Shown piece after piece: positions 8,678-17,599 of a DNA stretch of 64,000 nucleotides (positions are counted from its first letter, which is position 1; the number at the start of each line of letters is the position of its first letter). Under the pieces are notes generated by a model. That model did not search any database. It was not told the origin of the DNA and saw only the letters and a program-made list of their open reading frames with translations. The translations under genes and the position numbers were made by a program. The DNA comes from Segetibacter sp. 3557_3 (lineage in GTDB: Bacteria; Bacteroidota; Bacteroidia; Chitinophagales; Chitinophagaceae), in contig NZ_SMSK01000007.1 in NCBI RefSeq assembly GCF_004354985.1, positions 62,001 to 126,000 on the forward strand. The letters run 5' to 3'.

Positions 8678-9874
8678 CTAGGTGTCGAGGTTTTCAAATA
8701 TAACCGCCGCGCCCTGCCCTACCCCGATGCACATTGTTGCAAGCCCATACTTTGCCCTGCGTCTTTGCATTTCGTACAGTAAAGTTGTAGAAATACGAAC
8801 TCCGCTGCACCCGAGGGGGTGCCCCAGCGCAATTGCGCCCCCATTGACGTTTGCGATTGCTGGATCGATACCAAGTTCTTTTAAGCAGGCAATTGACTGC
8901 GATGCAAATGCTTCATTTAGTTCTACGAGCTCAATATCGTTGATGGATAAGCCGGCGCGTGCTAACACTTTACGGGTGGCCGGCACCGGACCAATACCCA
9001 TGGTAGCAGGGTCAACCCCGGCAACTGCCATACCCACAATGCGCGCGCGGGGTTTTAAACCATATCTTTTTACGGCGTCGGCCGAGGCAAGCAACATTGC
9101 TGCTGCGCCGTCGTTGATGCCGGAAGAATTACCGGCAGTTACGGTTCCATCTTTTACAAAGGCGGGCTGCAGAGCAGCAAGTTTCGCCAGGGTTGACATT
9201 CGCGGATGTTCGTCAGTCTGTACCAGTTTCTCCTGATCTGAACCCATAGCGACGGGAAGGATCTCATGATGCCACTTTCCGGCTTCCAGGGCAGCAAAAT
9301 ATTTCTCCTGGGAGCGCAATGCAAAATGGTCCTGTTCTTCCCGACCCACCTTCCACTGGGTGGCGATGTTTTCTGCCGTTTCGCCCATCGAGTAAGGATG
9401 AAATTTAGCGGCGAGATCCTTATTGAGGAAACGCCAACCGAGTGTAGTATCAAACATTTCGGTCTTTCTCGAAAAAGCACCATCGCTTTTAGCCATGACG
9501 AACGGTGCCCGGGTCATACTTTCAACCCCGCTGGCAATGTACAGGTCGCCATCGCCGCACGCGATTGCACGGGAAGCATCCATAATCGCCTGTAAGCCGG
9601 AGGCGCATAACCTGTTAACGGTGGTGCCGGCGACGGAGACGGGCAACCCCGCGAGTAATGCAGCCATACGGGCAACGTTCCGGTTGTCCTCCCCCGCCTG
9701 GTTGGCAGCTCCGGCAATTACGTCCTCAATGTCGTTTACGTCGACACCGGGGTTGCGTTGTACCAGGCTGCTAATGACTTTCGCAAGCAGATCGTCGGGC
9801 CGGAAAGCACTTAGGGCACCCCCATATTTGCCAATTGGCGTCCGGATAGCATCGATAATGTAGGCAGTGTGCAT
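8678..9874 (-). CDS. Thiolase, 3-oxoadipyl-CoA / acetyl-CoA acyltransferase type
   Basis: The 398-residue enzyme belongs to the biosynthetic/degradative thiolase family. The nucleophile is Cys90 (NRLCASG), the active-site histidine His352 (ALGHPLG) and the second cysteine Cys382 (CIGVGQGAA). The blocks GAANQAGEDNRNVARMAALLAG and FDTTLGWRF resemble PcaF/PaaJ enzymes, which cleave 3-oxoadipyl-CoA, but substrate choice cannot be settled from sequence. No other beta-oxidation or aromatic-degradation gene is nearby. It is convergent with hisS and its local GC content seems slightly high. Confidence 0.9.
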   Translation of the reverse strand: MHTAYIIDAIRTPIGKYGGALSAFRPDDLLAKVISSLVQRNPGVDVNDIEDVIAGAANQAGEDNRNVARMAALLAGLPVSVAGTTVNRLCASGLQAIMDASRAIACGDGDLYIASGVESMTRAPFVMAKSDGAFSRKTEMFDTTLGWRFLNKDLAAKFHPYSMGETAENIATQWKVGREEQDHFALRSQEKYFAALEAGKWHHEILPVAMGSDQEKLVQTDEHPRMSTLAKLAALQPAFVKDGTVTAGNSSGINDGAAAMLLASADAVKRYGLKPRARIVGMAVAGVDPATMGIGPVPATRKVLARAGLSINDIELVELNEAFASQSIACLKELGIDPAIANVNGGAIALGHPLGCSGVRISTTLLYEMQRRRAKYGLATMCIGVGQGAAVIFENLDT

Positions 9875-10217
9875 AATTGGCTTAGCTGTGCTGATGTTTC
9901 AATTGTATAGAATCGCAAAAACCACCCGGGTCGAAATTAAACATTAAGCACGAACCCCCTATGTGGACCGGGCTGAAATGAATATTGTTCGTGACGACTA
10001 TCCGCAGGTGAACGGCTTTTAAAACATTTTGCAACCAATGTGCAAGTTCGAACCTCGTCGCAGACAGATTAGTGCAGCAGGCCTTCTTTGTACCAATTTT
10101 AACACTCTAACCTTGAAAAACAAACTTTGTGTACAATTGGCCCGACCGGGGAAACTTTAAATCGGCTTTAGGGGTTCGCGCTACGTTCCCTGCAGATTAC
10201 ACACTACTTTTGCATTT
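9875..10217. other. Intergenic region between divergent thiolase and rlmN genes
   Basis: These 343 bases separate two divergent genes. Apart from the TACTTTTG box next to rlmN I see no coding potential, hairpin or repeat. Confidence 0.5.
10205..10212 (+). promoter_or_regulatory. rlmN: Bacteroidota-type -7 box (TACTTTTG)
   Basis: TACTTTTG matches TAnnTTTG exactly and ends five bases before the rlmN ATG, the same spacing as at the phosphatase gene. It implies a start of transcription at or next to the start codon. A -33 TTTG is not evident. Confidence 0.5.
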
Positions 10218-11276
10218 ATGAAATCAGCAAAGAACATTCGTCATTTAACCCTTGATGAGTTGACTCAATACTTTGAGCAAATGGGTGAAAAAAAGTTTAG
10301 GGCTAAACAGGTGTTCGAATGGCTCTGGCTAAGACATGCGCATTCATTTGAAGCAATGACCAACCTGAGTAAAGAACTCAGGATTAAACTTGCAGAACAC
10401 TTTACTTTACCGGCACTACAGATTGAGACGACACAATACAGCGAGGATGGCACGGTTAAAAGCCGGTTCAAAACGGTCGAGGGTTTTGCGGTAGAAGGTG
10501 TGCTTATTCCCAATGATGAACGCCAGACAGCATGTGTGTCGTCGCAGATCGGCTGTAGCCTGAATTGTAAGTTCTGCGCAACGGGCTATATCGAGCGCAA
10601 ACGAAACCTTGATTTTGACGAGATTTACGATGAGGTAGTACTGATCAATCAACAAGCCCAGCGGGTTTATAGCAAGAAGTTAACAAACATAGTTTTTATG
10701 GGTATGGGTGAGCCCTTGCTGAACTATAAAAATGTGCTCAGGGCTGTAGAGAGGATTAGTTCACCGGATGGACTGGGCATGAGTCCGAGAAGAATAACGG
10801 TTTCAACTGCCGGAGTGGCTAAAATGATACGGCAACTTGGCGATGACCAGGTACGTTTTAACCTTGCGTTGAGCCTGCATGCTGCAAATGATCTGAAGCG
10901 AAATGAGATCATGCCGATTAATGAGAGCAATAACATAAAAGAGCTTATTGCCGCGCTTAACTACTTCTACGAGAAAACGAAAAACGAAATTACCTTCGAA
11001 TACATCCTCTTCAAGGACTTCAACGACAGTGTTAAAGATGCAGAGGAGCTGATCAAGATTTACCGGCAGGTACCCGCCGACCTCGTAAACATTATTGAGT
11101 ACAACCCGATCGACGCGGCGAAATTTGAAAAGCCCACCCAGGAAGCAACAGAACGCTTCATGAATCATCTTTCGAAAAACCGGGTGAATGCGCGACTGAG
11201 ACGAAGCCGTGGAAAAGATATTGATGCTGCCTGCGGACAACTCGCAAATAAAAACTCGATTGGTGTAGATGCTTAA
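10218..11276 (+). CDS. rlmN: 23S rRNA (adenine-2503-C2)-methyltransferase RlmN
   Basis: This 352-residue radical-SAM enzyme methylates A2503 of 23S rRNA and A37 of some tRNAs. The radical-SAM cysteines are in CSLNCKFC (Cys113, 117, 120), the MGMGEPLLN block binds SAM, and the second catalytic cysteine is near the C-terminus (DAACGQ, about Cys339). Length is normal. It is monocistronic: a hairpin terminator follows 28 nt after the stop codon. Confidence 0.96.
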   Translation: MKSAKNIRHLTLDELTQYFEQMGEKKFRAKQVFEWLWLRHAHSFEAMTNLSKELRIKLAEHFTLPALQIETTQYSEDGTVKSRFKTVEGFAVEGVLIPNDERQTACVSSQIGCSLNCKFCATGYIERKRNLDFDEIYDEVVLINQQAQRVYSKKLTNIVFMGMGEPLLNYKNVLRAVERISSPDGLGMSPRRITVSTAGVAKMIRQLGDDQVRFNLALSLHAANDLKRNEIMPINESNNIKELIAALNYFYEKTKNEITFEYILFKDFNDSVKDAEELIKIYRQVPADLVNIIEYNPIDAAKFEKPTQEATERFMNHLSKNRVNARLRRSRGKDIDAACGQLANKNSIGVDA

Positions 11277-11304
11277 GTAATGATAAGGCACAAACTTATT
11301 CCGA

Positions 11305-11338
11305 CCCTCATGTTGCCAGAGACACATGAGGGTTTTTT
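11305..11338 (+). terminator. Intrinsic terminator after rlmN
   Basis: An 8-bp stem CCCTCATG / CATGAGGG with a 12-nt loop is followed directly by six T residues. Confidence 0.9.
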
Positions 11339-11506
11339 GTGTCTTAAAAGTATTCCCCCTATTGTTCCAGGATGACCAACCTATTTATTTTCTTTAGAAA
11401 AGCCTTATCCTACCCGTTTTCACTTTGTAAATATCTTAACAGGGTCAGCGTTCATCTGCTTTAAACCCCTGATAACTGCCGGCGTCTATCCTGCAAATAA
11501 GCAATT

Positions 11507-12148
11507 ATGAAAAAAGTATTTTTAAGCCTGATGGCAATGACAGTAATGGGATTTTCGGCTATGGCCCAAACAGATAAAGGCCTGGCGAAAAAGGAAAAAA
11601 CTGAATTAAAAGGCCACCGTGGCAAACACCAGGAAATGGCAGGCAAGTTTAAGGAACTAAACCTTACGGCAGCCCAGCAACAGGAGATGAAGAGCTTGAA
11701 CGAAGATTACAAGAAGAAAATGCTGGAGTTGAAAAATAACGACGCAATTACTGTAAAGGAGCAACGCGAGCGTAGAGAAGCACTGGCAAAAGAACATCGT
11801 GCAAATGTTGAGAAGCTACTGACTGCTGAGCAAAAAGCAAAACTTACTGAAGCGAAGCCCCATAAAGGTGGAAAAGCACACAAAGTAAAAGGTGGCCGAA
11901 AAGATTTAGCCGGCTCTGAACTTAACCTTTCTGCTGATCAACAGGTGAAAATGAAAACCCTGAATGAAAGCATGAGAACCAGGGCAAGAAGTATTCAACA
12001 AGACCAGGCATTGACGAAGGAACAAAAGAAAACCCAACTTCAAACGCTTAGAAGCCAACACAAGCAGGAAGTTTCGGGCATACTTACCAGTGAGCAAAAA
12101 GAGAAAATGGAGTCTTTGAAGGATGACAGGAAAGCAAAAGCTTTATAA
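11507..12148 (+). CDS. Secreted helical protein with two Spy/CpxP-like repeats
   Basis: The 213-residue protein has a cleavable signal peptide (residues 1-20, ending AMAQ). Two related helical segments follow: FKELNLTAAQQQEMKSLNED near 52-71 and SELNLSADQQVKMKTLNES near 136-155, each ending with an LT(A/S)EQK motif. The spacing recalls LTxxQ repeats of Spy/CpxP-type periplasmic proteins. It is very rich in Lys, Glu and Gln. The role is unproved; envelope chaperone or metal-stress sensor are possible. It lies between two terminators and is therefore probably monocistronic. Confidence 0.75.
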   Translation: MKKVFLSLMAMTVMGFSAMAQTDKGLAKKEKTELKGHRGKHQEMAGKFKELNLTAAQQQEMKSLNEDYKKKMLELKNNDAITVKEQRERREALAKEHRANVEKLLTAEQKAKLTEAKPHKGGKAHKVKGGRKDLAGSELNLSADQQVKMKTLNESMRTRARSIQQDQALTKEQKKTQLQTLRSQHKQEVSGILTSEQKEKMESLKDDRKAKAL

Positions 12149-12170
12149 TTTACAAACCGTTAATACTGAG

Positions 12171-12197
12171 CGGCAGGCCTTGTGTCTGCCGTTTTTA
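12171..12197 (+). terminator. Intrinsic terminator
   Basis: A 6-bp GC-rich stem CGGCAG / CTGCCG (12171-12176 and 12186-12191) is followed by TTTTT, 22 nt after the stop of the Spy-like gene. Confidence 0.85.
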
Positions 12198-12255
12198 GTT
12201 TAACTTCGGCGGTCAATCTATTTACTGTTGGAAAACAGCAAGCAAAATTTCACTC

Positions 12256-13260
12256 ATGCAACGTACCGATAACTTCCAGAAGTTTGTAAAGCAACCCAAA
12301 GCGGGAGCTGTTAAAGAAAAACTACGCCAGGAAAAAAGAAAAGAAAAAAAAGAGCGCGCAGCAGCCATTGAGGAGCACTACGCCCGTAAGAGGGAACAGC
12401 GTCTTGCCCAACAGGGACAACCGGTAAAACCAAAGTCCGCCGAAAAACCGGCCCAGGATAAAAAAGGCACAAGGCAGGAGAAAGCTAGTGTAACCCCGGT
12501 TTCGAAAGAAGCCAAGCCCCTCGAAAGCATGCCTCTAAACAAATATATTGCGCATAGCGGTATTTGCTCGCGGCGGGATGCAATAGAGTTGATCAAGAAC
12601 CAGAAAGTGACGGTTAATGACAAGTTGATTTCTGAGCCCGGTGTAAAGATCCTCGACCATGACGTTGTTAAAGTCGAAGGAAAGAAGATAACCCCATCGC
12701 GTAACAACGTTTATATCCTGCTCAATAAACCAAAAGACTACATTACTACAGCTGAAGACCCTCAGGGCCGGAGAACGGTTCTTGACCTGGTTAAACATGC
12801 TACTACTGAACGGGTTTACCCTGTTGGCCGGCTGGACAGGAATACCTCGGGTGTACTGTTGCTTACTAATGACGGAGAACTCGCCCAAAAACTGTCGCAT
12901 CCCAAGCACGAAGTAAAGAAAGTTTATGAAGTCCGGCTTGATCGTGTGCTCACAAAAGGTGATTTCGACAAACTTGCCGGTGGTATAACGCTTGAAGATG
13001 GATTTGTTGCTCCTGATGCAATTGCCTACGCTGATGCAAATGACAAAAGCATTATTGGAATAGAAATTCACAGTGGGCGCAACCGTATTGTTCGACGCAT
13101 GTTCGAGCACCTGAAGTATGATGTAAAAGGACTTGACCGGGTGATGTATGCCGGGCTAACGAAAAAAAATGTTCAACGCGGCAAGTGGCGTTTTCTGTCG
13201 GAAAAAGAATTGCGTATACTGAAGTTCATGAACCAGTCTTTTGTTAAAAGCAAAGACTAA
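12256..13260 (+). CDS. RsuA/RluB-family rRNA pseudouridine synthase with basic N-terminal extension
   Basis: The 334-residue protein converts uridine to pseudouridine in rRNA, probably in 23S. Residues 1-90 are a Lys/Arg/Glu/Gln-rich disordered extension. An S4 RNA-binding domain begins at PLNKYIAHSGICSRR (about 94). The catalytic domain carries GRLDRNTSGVLLL (about 192-204), whose Asp is the catalytic residue. An RluA-type synthase follows at 13403. The extension is long compared with enterobacterial RluB N-termini and probably adds RNA contacts. Confidence 0.92.
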   Translation: MQRTDNFQKFVKQPKAGAVKEKLRQEKRKEKKERAAAIEEHYARKREQRLAQQGQPVKPKSAEKPAQDKKGTRQEKASVTPVSKEAKPLESMPLNKYIAHSGICSRRDAIELIKNQKVTVNDKLISEPGVKILDHDVVKVEGKKITPSRNNVYILLNKPKDYITTAEDPQGRRTVLDLVKHATTERVYPVGRLDRNTSGVLLLTNDGELAQKLSHPKHEVKKVYEVRLDRVLTKGDFDKLAGGITLEDGFVAPDAIAYADANDKSIIGIEIHSGRNRIVRRMFEHLKYDVKGLDRVMYAGLTKKNVQRGKWRFLSEKELRILKFMNQSFVKSKD

Positions 13261-13402
13261 GTAGTAGTTACATCGTTGGGACCTGCTCACATTTATCTTT
13301 CCATAAACTGCATTGCCTGATTTTTTCCAGCATGCGTATCTCCCATTAATTATAATCAAAAGCCACCCGGTTGCCATTAATTCAACCGGTGATTACATTG
13401 AA

Positions 13403-14134
13403 ATGAAGCCAGAAATTCTTTTTGAAAACGATAGTATTATTGCTGTAAACAAACCCTCGGGACTCCTGTCAATTCCCAATCGAATGGGCCAGGAAGTGTC
13501 GTTAAAAACACTTTTGCAGGATAGCCTTGGTAAAGTGTTTACGGTTCATCGCCTGGACAAAGACACCAGTGGAGTAATCGTTTTTGCAAAAACTGAAGAA
13601 AGCCATAAGCACCTTTCAAAGATCTTTGAAGGCCGTGATGTAGAGAAATACTATACCGGCGTGGTTAACGGGACGTTGATGAATAAGGAAGGAAGTATAG
13701 ACGCCTCGATCATGGAGCATCCAGGAAAGCAGACAAAGATGATCATCCACAAAAAAGGCAAACCGTCGTTGACTGACTACAAGGTTATTGAAGAATTTGG
13801 CGGTTATTCATTTGTTGATTTTCGCATACACACCGGTCGTACCCACCAGATCAGGGTGCATATGCAGTACCTTGGCAACCCGATTGTGTGCGACGAGCTG
13901 TATGGCGACGGGAAGCCCATCCTGCTTTCTTCTATCAAACGCAAATTTAAGCTAAGTAAGAACGAATTTGAAGAAAGACCGATCATGAACAGGCTTGCAC
14001 TCCACTCACGTCTGCTAAAGTTTAATGATGAACATGGCATCCCTCTTGAGATTGAGGCACCGCTTGCAAAAGATCTTAAAGCTTTGCTGCAACAGCTGAG
14101 AAAACACAGCCATAGCGCAAATACATCAGTTTAG
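13403..14134 (+). CDS. RluA-family pseudouridine synthase
   Basis: This 243-residue protein is of the RluA/RluC/RluD family. The catalytic motif HRLDKDTSGVIVFAKT is at about residues 50-65, with YYTGVVNG and HTGRTHQIRVHM downstream. There is no S4 domain, which is common in the short members. A TTG at 13313 could extend the frame by 30 residues, but the ATG at 13403 begins the family-like sequence. It follows the RluB-type gene on the same strand after 142 nt; target uridines cannot be deduced. Confidence 0.9.
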   Translation: MKPEILFENDSIIAVNKPSGLLSIPNRMGQEVSLKTLLQDSLGKVFTVHRLDKDTSGVIVFAKTEESHKHLSKIFEGRDVEKYYTGVVNGTLMNKEGSIDASIMEHPGKQTKMIIHKKGKPSLTDYKVIEEFGGYSFVDFRIHTGRTHQIRVHMQYLGNPIVCDELYGDGKPILLSSIKRKFKLSKNEFEERPIMNRLALHSRLLKFNDEHGIPLEIEAPLAKDLKALLQQLRKHSHSANTSV

Positions 14135-14159
14135 TTTGGGCAGGAGGTAAAACAATAAA

Positions 14160-14179
14160 CCCGGGCTGGAAAGCCCGGG
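14160..14179 (-). terminator. Intrinsic terminator after the peroxiredoxin gene
   Basis: The perfect 8-bp GC-rich stem CCCGGGCT / AGCCCGGG with a 4-nt loop lies between convergent genes. On the minus strand it is followed by T-rich sequence, and on the plus strand by an A-run, so it mainly serves the peroxiredoxin gene. Confidence 0.8.
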
Positions 14180-14206
14180 CCGTAAAAAAAACAAAAATGA
14201 AAAGCT

Positions 14207-14842
14207 TTACTTGTTTGGTTGGGGAGTATACCGCAGGTAGGGTTTCACTACCTTAACCCCCTTTGGAAAACGCTTCTCAGCGTCTTCTGTGCTGATGGAA
14301 TTTACAACAATAACATCCTCCCCATCTTTCCAGTCGGCTGGTGTAGCCACACTATGGGTAGCGGTGAGCTGAAGACTATCTATCACCCTCAGCACTTCAA
14401 AGAAATTACGGCCGGTGCTTGCCGGATAAGTAATGGTCAGTTTTACTTTTTTATCGGGTCCAATCACGAAAAGTGAACGCACCGTGGTTGTTTCAGAAGC
14501 ATTTGGGTGAATCATACCATAGAGATTGGCAATGCTTTTATCCTGGTCAGCGATAATCGGGAACTCCACATTTACATTTTGTGTTTCATTGATGTCGTTG
14601 ATCCAGCCATGATGCTTATCGATAGGATCTACACTGAGTGCAAGAACTTTTACATTACGCTTTGCAAATTCCCCCTGTAGCGCTGCAGTTTTGCCCAATT
14701 CAGTGGTACAAACCGGGGTATAATCGGCAGGGTGCGAAAACAGAACACCCCAGCCGTCGCCAAGATATTCGTAGAAATCGATTTCGCCAATAGAAGTGTT
14801 CGCTTTGAAATTTGGAGCAATATCTCCTAAACGTAAACTCAT
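14207..14842 (-). CDS. Peroxiredoxin (Prx6-type)
   Basis: This 211-residue thiol peroxidase reduces hydrogen peroxide and alkyl hydroperoxides. The catalytic motif is PVCTTE within HPADYTPVCTTE (peroxidatic cysteine at about residue 45), and the extended C-terminal domain (KDGEDVIVVNSIS, YLRYTPQP) is typical of the Prx6/1-Cys group. The start ATG at 14842 opens with family sequence MSLRLGD. It is convergent with the RluA-type gene and 97 nt past the dinB stop codon on the same strand, with A/T-rich promoter-like sequence between. Confidence 0.94.
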   Translation of the reverse strand: MSLRLGDIAPNFKANTSIGEIDFYEYLGDGWGVLFSHPADYTPVCTTELGKTAALQGEFAKRNVKVLALSVDPIDKHHGWINDINETQNVNVEFPIIADQDKSIANLYGMIHPNASETTTVRSLFVIGPDKKVKLTITYPASTGRNFFEVLRVIDSLQLTATHSVATPADWKDGEDVIVVNSISTEDAEKRFPKGVKVVKPYLRYTPQPNK

Positions 14843-14939
14843 AATGTAGTTTTAAAGGTTTATAATCGCTGTGCGAAGGTATTAATATCCTACTAAATAA
14901 GTAGAGTATTGCGTAATTTAATTGTAAAAAATCGGACGG

Positions 14940-16088
14940 TTATATGGTCCGTGCTTTCTTTAATAGATTCTTCCCGAACTTGTTTTTGACGTCGTCGATC
15001 GCCCTATACAGTTCCGTTTTTCGCTCAACATCTTCAAACAAGTTTGCCTGTATTGGCTGGTTGGTGAGCTCACTTAATCTTACACCAAGCAATCGCACCG
15101 GTGTTCCTTTCTTATACAGCTTAGTAAACAGGTCTTTTGCAAACCTGATCAGCTCATCGTCGCGCAATGTATAATCGATGGCCATTTGTTTTGACACGGT
15201 TGTAAAGTCGGGATAGCGGAGCTTGACGGCAATACAGCCGGCAAGCTTATCATCCTGCCGGAGTTCATAACCTACACGTTCGGTCATCCGTACCAACTCT
15301 GACAGCAGAAAGGATAAATCAGCGGTATTTTCTTCAAAAGTGTTTTCCGTAGAAATTGATTTCGCTTCATGGTAAGGCGATACCGGGCTGAAATGCTTTC
15401 CCTGCGACTTTAGCCAAAGTTCCGGACCATATTTCCCAAGTAACCGTTCGAGTTCCTCCCTGCCCCGGTCACTTACATCCCTGATCGTACGGACACCGAT
15501 GCCAAGAAGGGTTTGATAGGTGTGATCGCCGACACCAGGTATCTTATCTACGCTCAATGGTGCAAGAAATTCCTGCTCGAAACCGGGCGGTACTTGCAGG
15601 TAGCCATTCGGTTTTGCTTCGTTTGTAGCCATTTTCGCGACCATTTTGTTGCTGGCGAGCCCAAATGAAATTGGCAGATTGGTTTTTGCGGTAATCTCTT
15701 CCCTCAGGTTAATGGTCCACTGAAAAGGATCGAAATATTTATCCATACCGGATAAATCAAGGTAGAATTCATCGATTGATGCTTTTTCGAACAGCGGTGC
15801 TTTTGCAGCGATTATTTCAGTAACAATCCGGGAGTACCGGCTGTAATCACTCCGGCTAACATTTGTTACAATTGCATGGGGGCAAAGTTGCATAGCCTTC
15901 TTCATTGGCATTGCACTGTGAATACCAAACTTGCGGGCCTCGTAACTACATGCTGCTACTACGCCCCGTTCACTGTGGCCGCCAACAAGCACTGGTTTAC
16001 CTTTGAGAGCTGGATTATTCAAAACCTCAACGGAAACAAAAAAACTGTCCAGGTCGAAGTGGGCAATATACCGTTGGGGTGTCTGCAT
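14940..16088 (-). CDS. dinB: DNA polymerase IV (Y-family)
   Basis: The 382-residue enzyme is an error-prone translesion polymerase. Catalytic acidic residues lie in HFDLDSFFVSVE near the N-terminus and SIDEFYLDLSG (about 104-114). HhH motifs surround KIPGVGDHTYQTLLGIG, and a little-finger domain follows from about residue 230. The C-terminus lacks an obvious QxxLF clamp motif but carries QANLF (about residue 348), which may serve. A TTG at 16112 would extend it by eight residues; the ATG at 16088 is used. It is divergent from the Crp/Fnr gene with only 75 nt between. Confidence 0.95.
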   Translation of the reverse strand: MQTPQRYIAHFDLDSFFVSVEVLNNPALKGKPVLVGGHSERGVVAACSYEARKFGIHSAMPMKKAMQLCPHAIVTNVSRSDYSRYSRIVTEIIAAKAPLFEKASIDEFYLDLSGMDKYFDPFQWTINLREEITAKTNLPISFGLASNKMVAKMATNEAKPNGYLQVPPGFEQEFLAPLSVDKIPGVGDHTYQTLLGIGVRTIRDVSDRGREELERLLGKYGPELWLKSQGKHFSPVSPYHEAKSISTENTFEENTADLSFLLSELVRMTERVGYELRQDDKLAGCIAVKLRYPDFTTVSKQMAIDYTLRDDELIRFAKDLFTKLYKKGTPVRLLGVRLSELTNQPIQANLFEDVERKTELYRAIDDVKNKFGKNLLKKARTI

Positions 16089-16163
16089 CGGAAACGAATT
16101 TACCAAATCCAATTTGTTTTTTTCATTCCTCCTGTTTTAGCTATTTTAGTTTTAAGCCAAAAC

Positions 16164-16754
16164 ATGACTGCCGACGACCCACTTTACAAATTACAGAAGC
16201 TGGTAAATTTCTTCCAGGAATTATCTGCAGAGGAATGGTATGATTTTGCAGCGATATGGCAGCCATTTACAGCGAAGCGAAAGCTGATTTTGACTGCTGC
16301 AGGCGATACGGAAAAACACCTTTACTATGTGTTGGAAGGGGTACAAAGGGCATTTTACCTGAAGAACGACGATAAAGAAGCAACGCTGGTCTTTTCGTAT
16401 GCAGGTTCTTTTTCGGGAGTTGCGGATAGTTTTCTTTTGCAACAACCCTCAAAATATTATCTCGAAACACTTACGCAAAGTTCCTTTCTCCGCACCACCT
16501 TTCTACAGCTTGACGAGTTGATGAACAAACATCAGCGGATTGAACGTTGTATCAGGATGGCCGTGAGTTATACCCTCGCAGGTGTGCTCGAACGCCAAAT
16601 TGAGCTCCAGTGTTTTTCGGCGGAAGAAAAATTCAGGGTACTGTTAAAGCGGAGCCCACATGTGCTTAACCTTATCCCGCATAAATACCTGGCTTCTTAC
16701 CTGGGATTAGACGCCACAACTTTTAGCAAGCTGCTGGGTAGCGTACGGCTGTAA
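16164..16754 (+). CDS. Crp/Fnr-family transcription regulator
   Basis: The 196-residue protein has an N-terminal cyclic-nucleotide-binding-like beta-roll (about 20-120, with LYYVLEGVQRAFY) and a C-terminal helix-turn-helix (HKYLASYLGLDATTFSKLL). It lacks an Fnr-type cysteine cluster and the canonical cAMP-contacting residues, as in many Bacteroidota members, so the ligand is unknown. The frame runs further upstream through dinB sequence; the ATG at 16164 is the sensible start. It is divergent from dinB, so it might regulate it, but that is only inferred from position. Confidence 0.85.
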   Translation: MTADDPLYKLQKLVNFFQELSAEEWYDFAAIWQPFTAKRKLILTAAGDTEKHLYYVLEGVQRAFYLKNDDKEATLVFSYAGSFSGVADSFLLQQPSKYYLETLTQSSFLRTTFLQLDELMNKHQRIERCIRMAVSYTLAGVLERQIELQCFSAEEKFRVLLKRSPHVLNLIPHKYLASYLGLDATTFSKLLGSVRL

Positions 16755-16993
16755 TGCAAGCCACCGCGAACTGCCGGGTGACTAAACGGGCCGTTAACGC
16801 TTAGGATCTGATCATTGATGAAGCTACCAGCATCAGGAGGTATGTTTAAGCACAGGGGTACAACCAGGATTACGTTGGGTCTTTTCTGTAAGGGTAGAAT
16901 ACGTTAGTTCGGATTCAGGCCAGCGTAAAAATGTTGGTGCAGGCCAAGATTTAGCTGGATAAACCGGTGCAGATTTGTTTCAAAATAAAAATT

Positions 16994-17587
16994 ATGCAAG
17001 TTTATAAAACCTCATACCTGCTGGCCGATCTTTCGGCTACAACCTCCCAATTACTAAAAGAAGTCGAAACCGAATGGCTCAAGCTTCCTTCGGGCTCACT
17101 CGAATTTTCACCTGGACAGGGTAAATGGAATGCACTTTAATGTCTTGAACACCTAAACAGCTATGGACGTTATTACCTTCCCGAAATCGAAAAAGCTATG
17201 GCTTCAACAAAACCGGGAGCGACTTCTACAGCGGACTTTACCCCTGGATGGCTTGGCGACTATTTTACGAGGAGCATGCGTCCAAAGGCGGATGGAAAAC
17301 TGAAAAAGATGCAGGCACCGAAAGGACATCAGCCAGGGTTGAACCTTGATGGCGAGGCTGTAATCAACGAGTTCCGTGAACAGCAACAACAATTGCTCAA
17401 CCTGCTGGAACGGGCGAAAACAACAGACCTTAATGCAGTGAAGGTTCCAATTTCCATAGCCAGATTTATAAAACTTAAATTGGGCGATGTGTTCATGTTT
17501 TTCGTGGCGCACAATGAGCGGCACATTAAACAAGCACAAACTGCCATAGCAGGCTACTCTAATGCGAGGTTATTGCGTCGCGCCTAA
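16994..17587 (+). pseudogene. DinB/YfiT-fold protein interrupted by an in-frame TAA
   Basis: Translated from the ATG at 16994, the frame gives a DinB-like four-helix protein: MQVYKTSYLLADLSATTSQ, then PGQGKWNAL, a TAA stop at 17138-17140, and then CLEHLNSYGRYYLPEIEKA without any frame change through to 17587. The family usually reads W-x-x-L-Q-C-L-x-H-L at this place, so the stop fits a single CAA-to-TAA change. The repaired protein would be 197 residues. A C-terminal HNERHIKQA motif, typical of the metal-binding site, is intact. An internal ATG at 17198 could still give a 129-residue fragment. Sequencing error is possible. Confidence 0.8.
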
Positions 17588-17599
17588 TCGGGGACGGAG

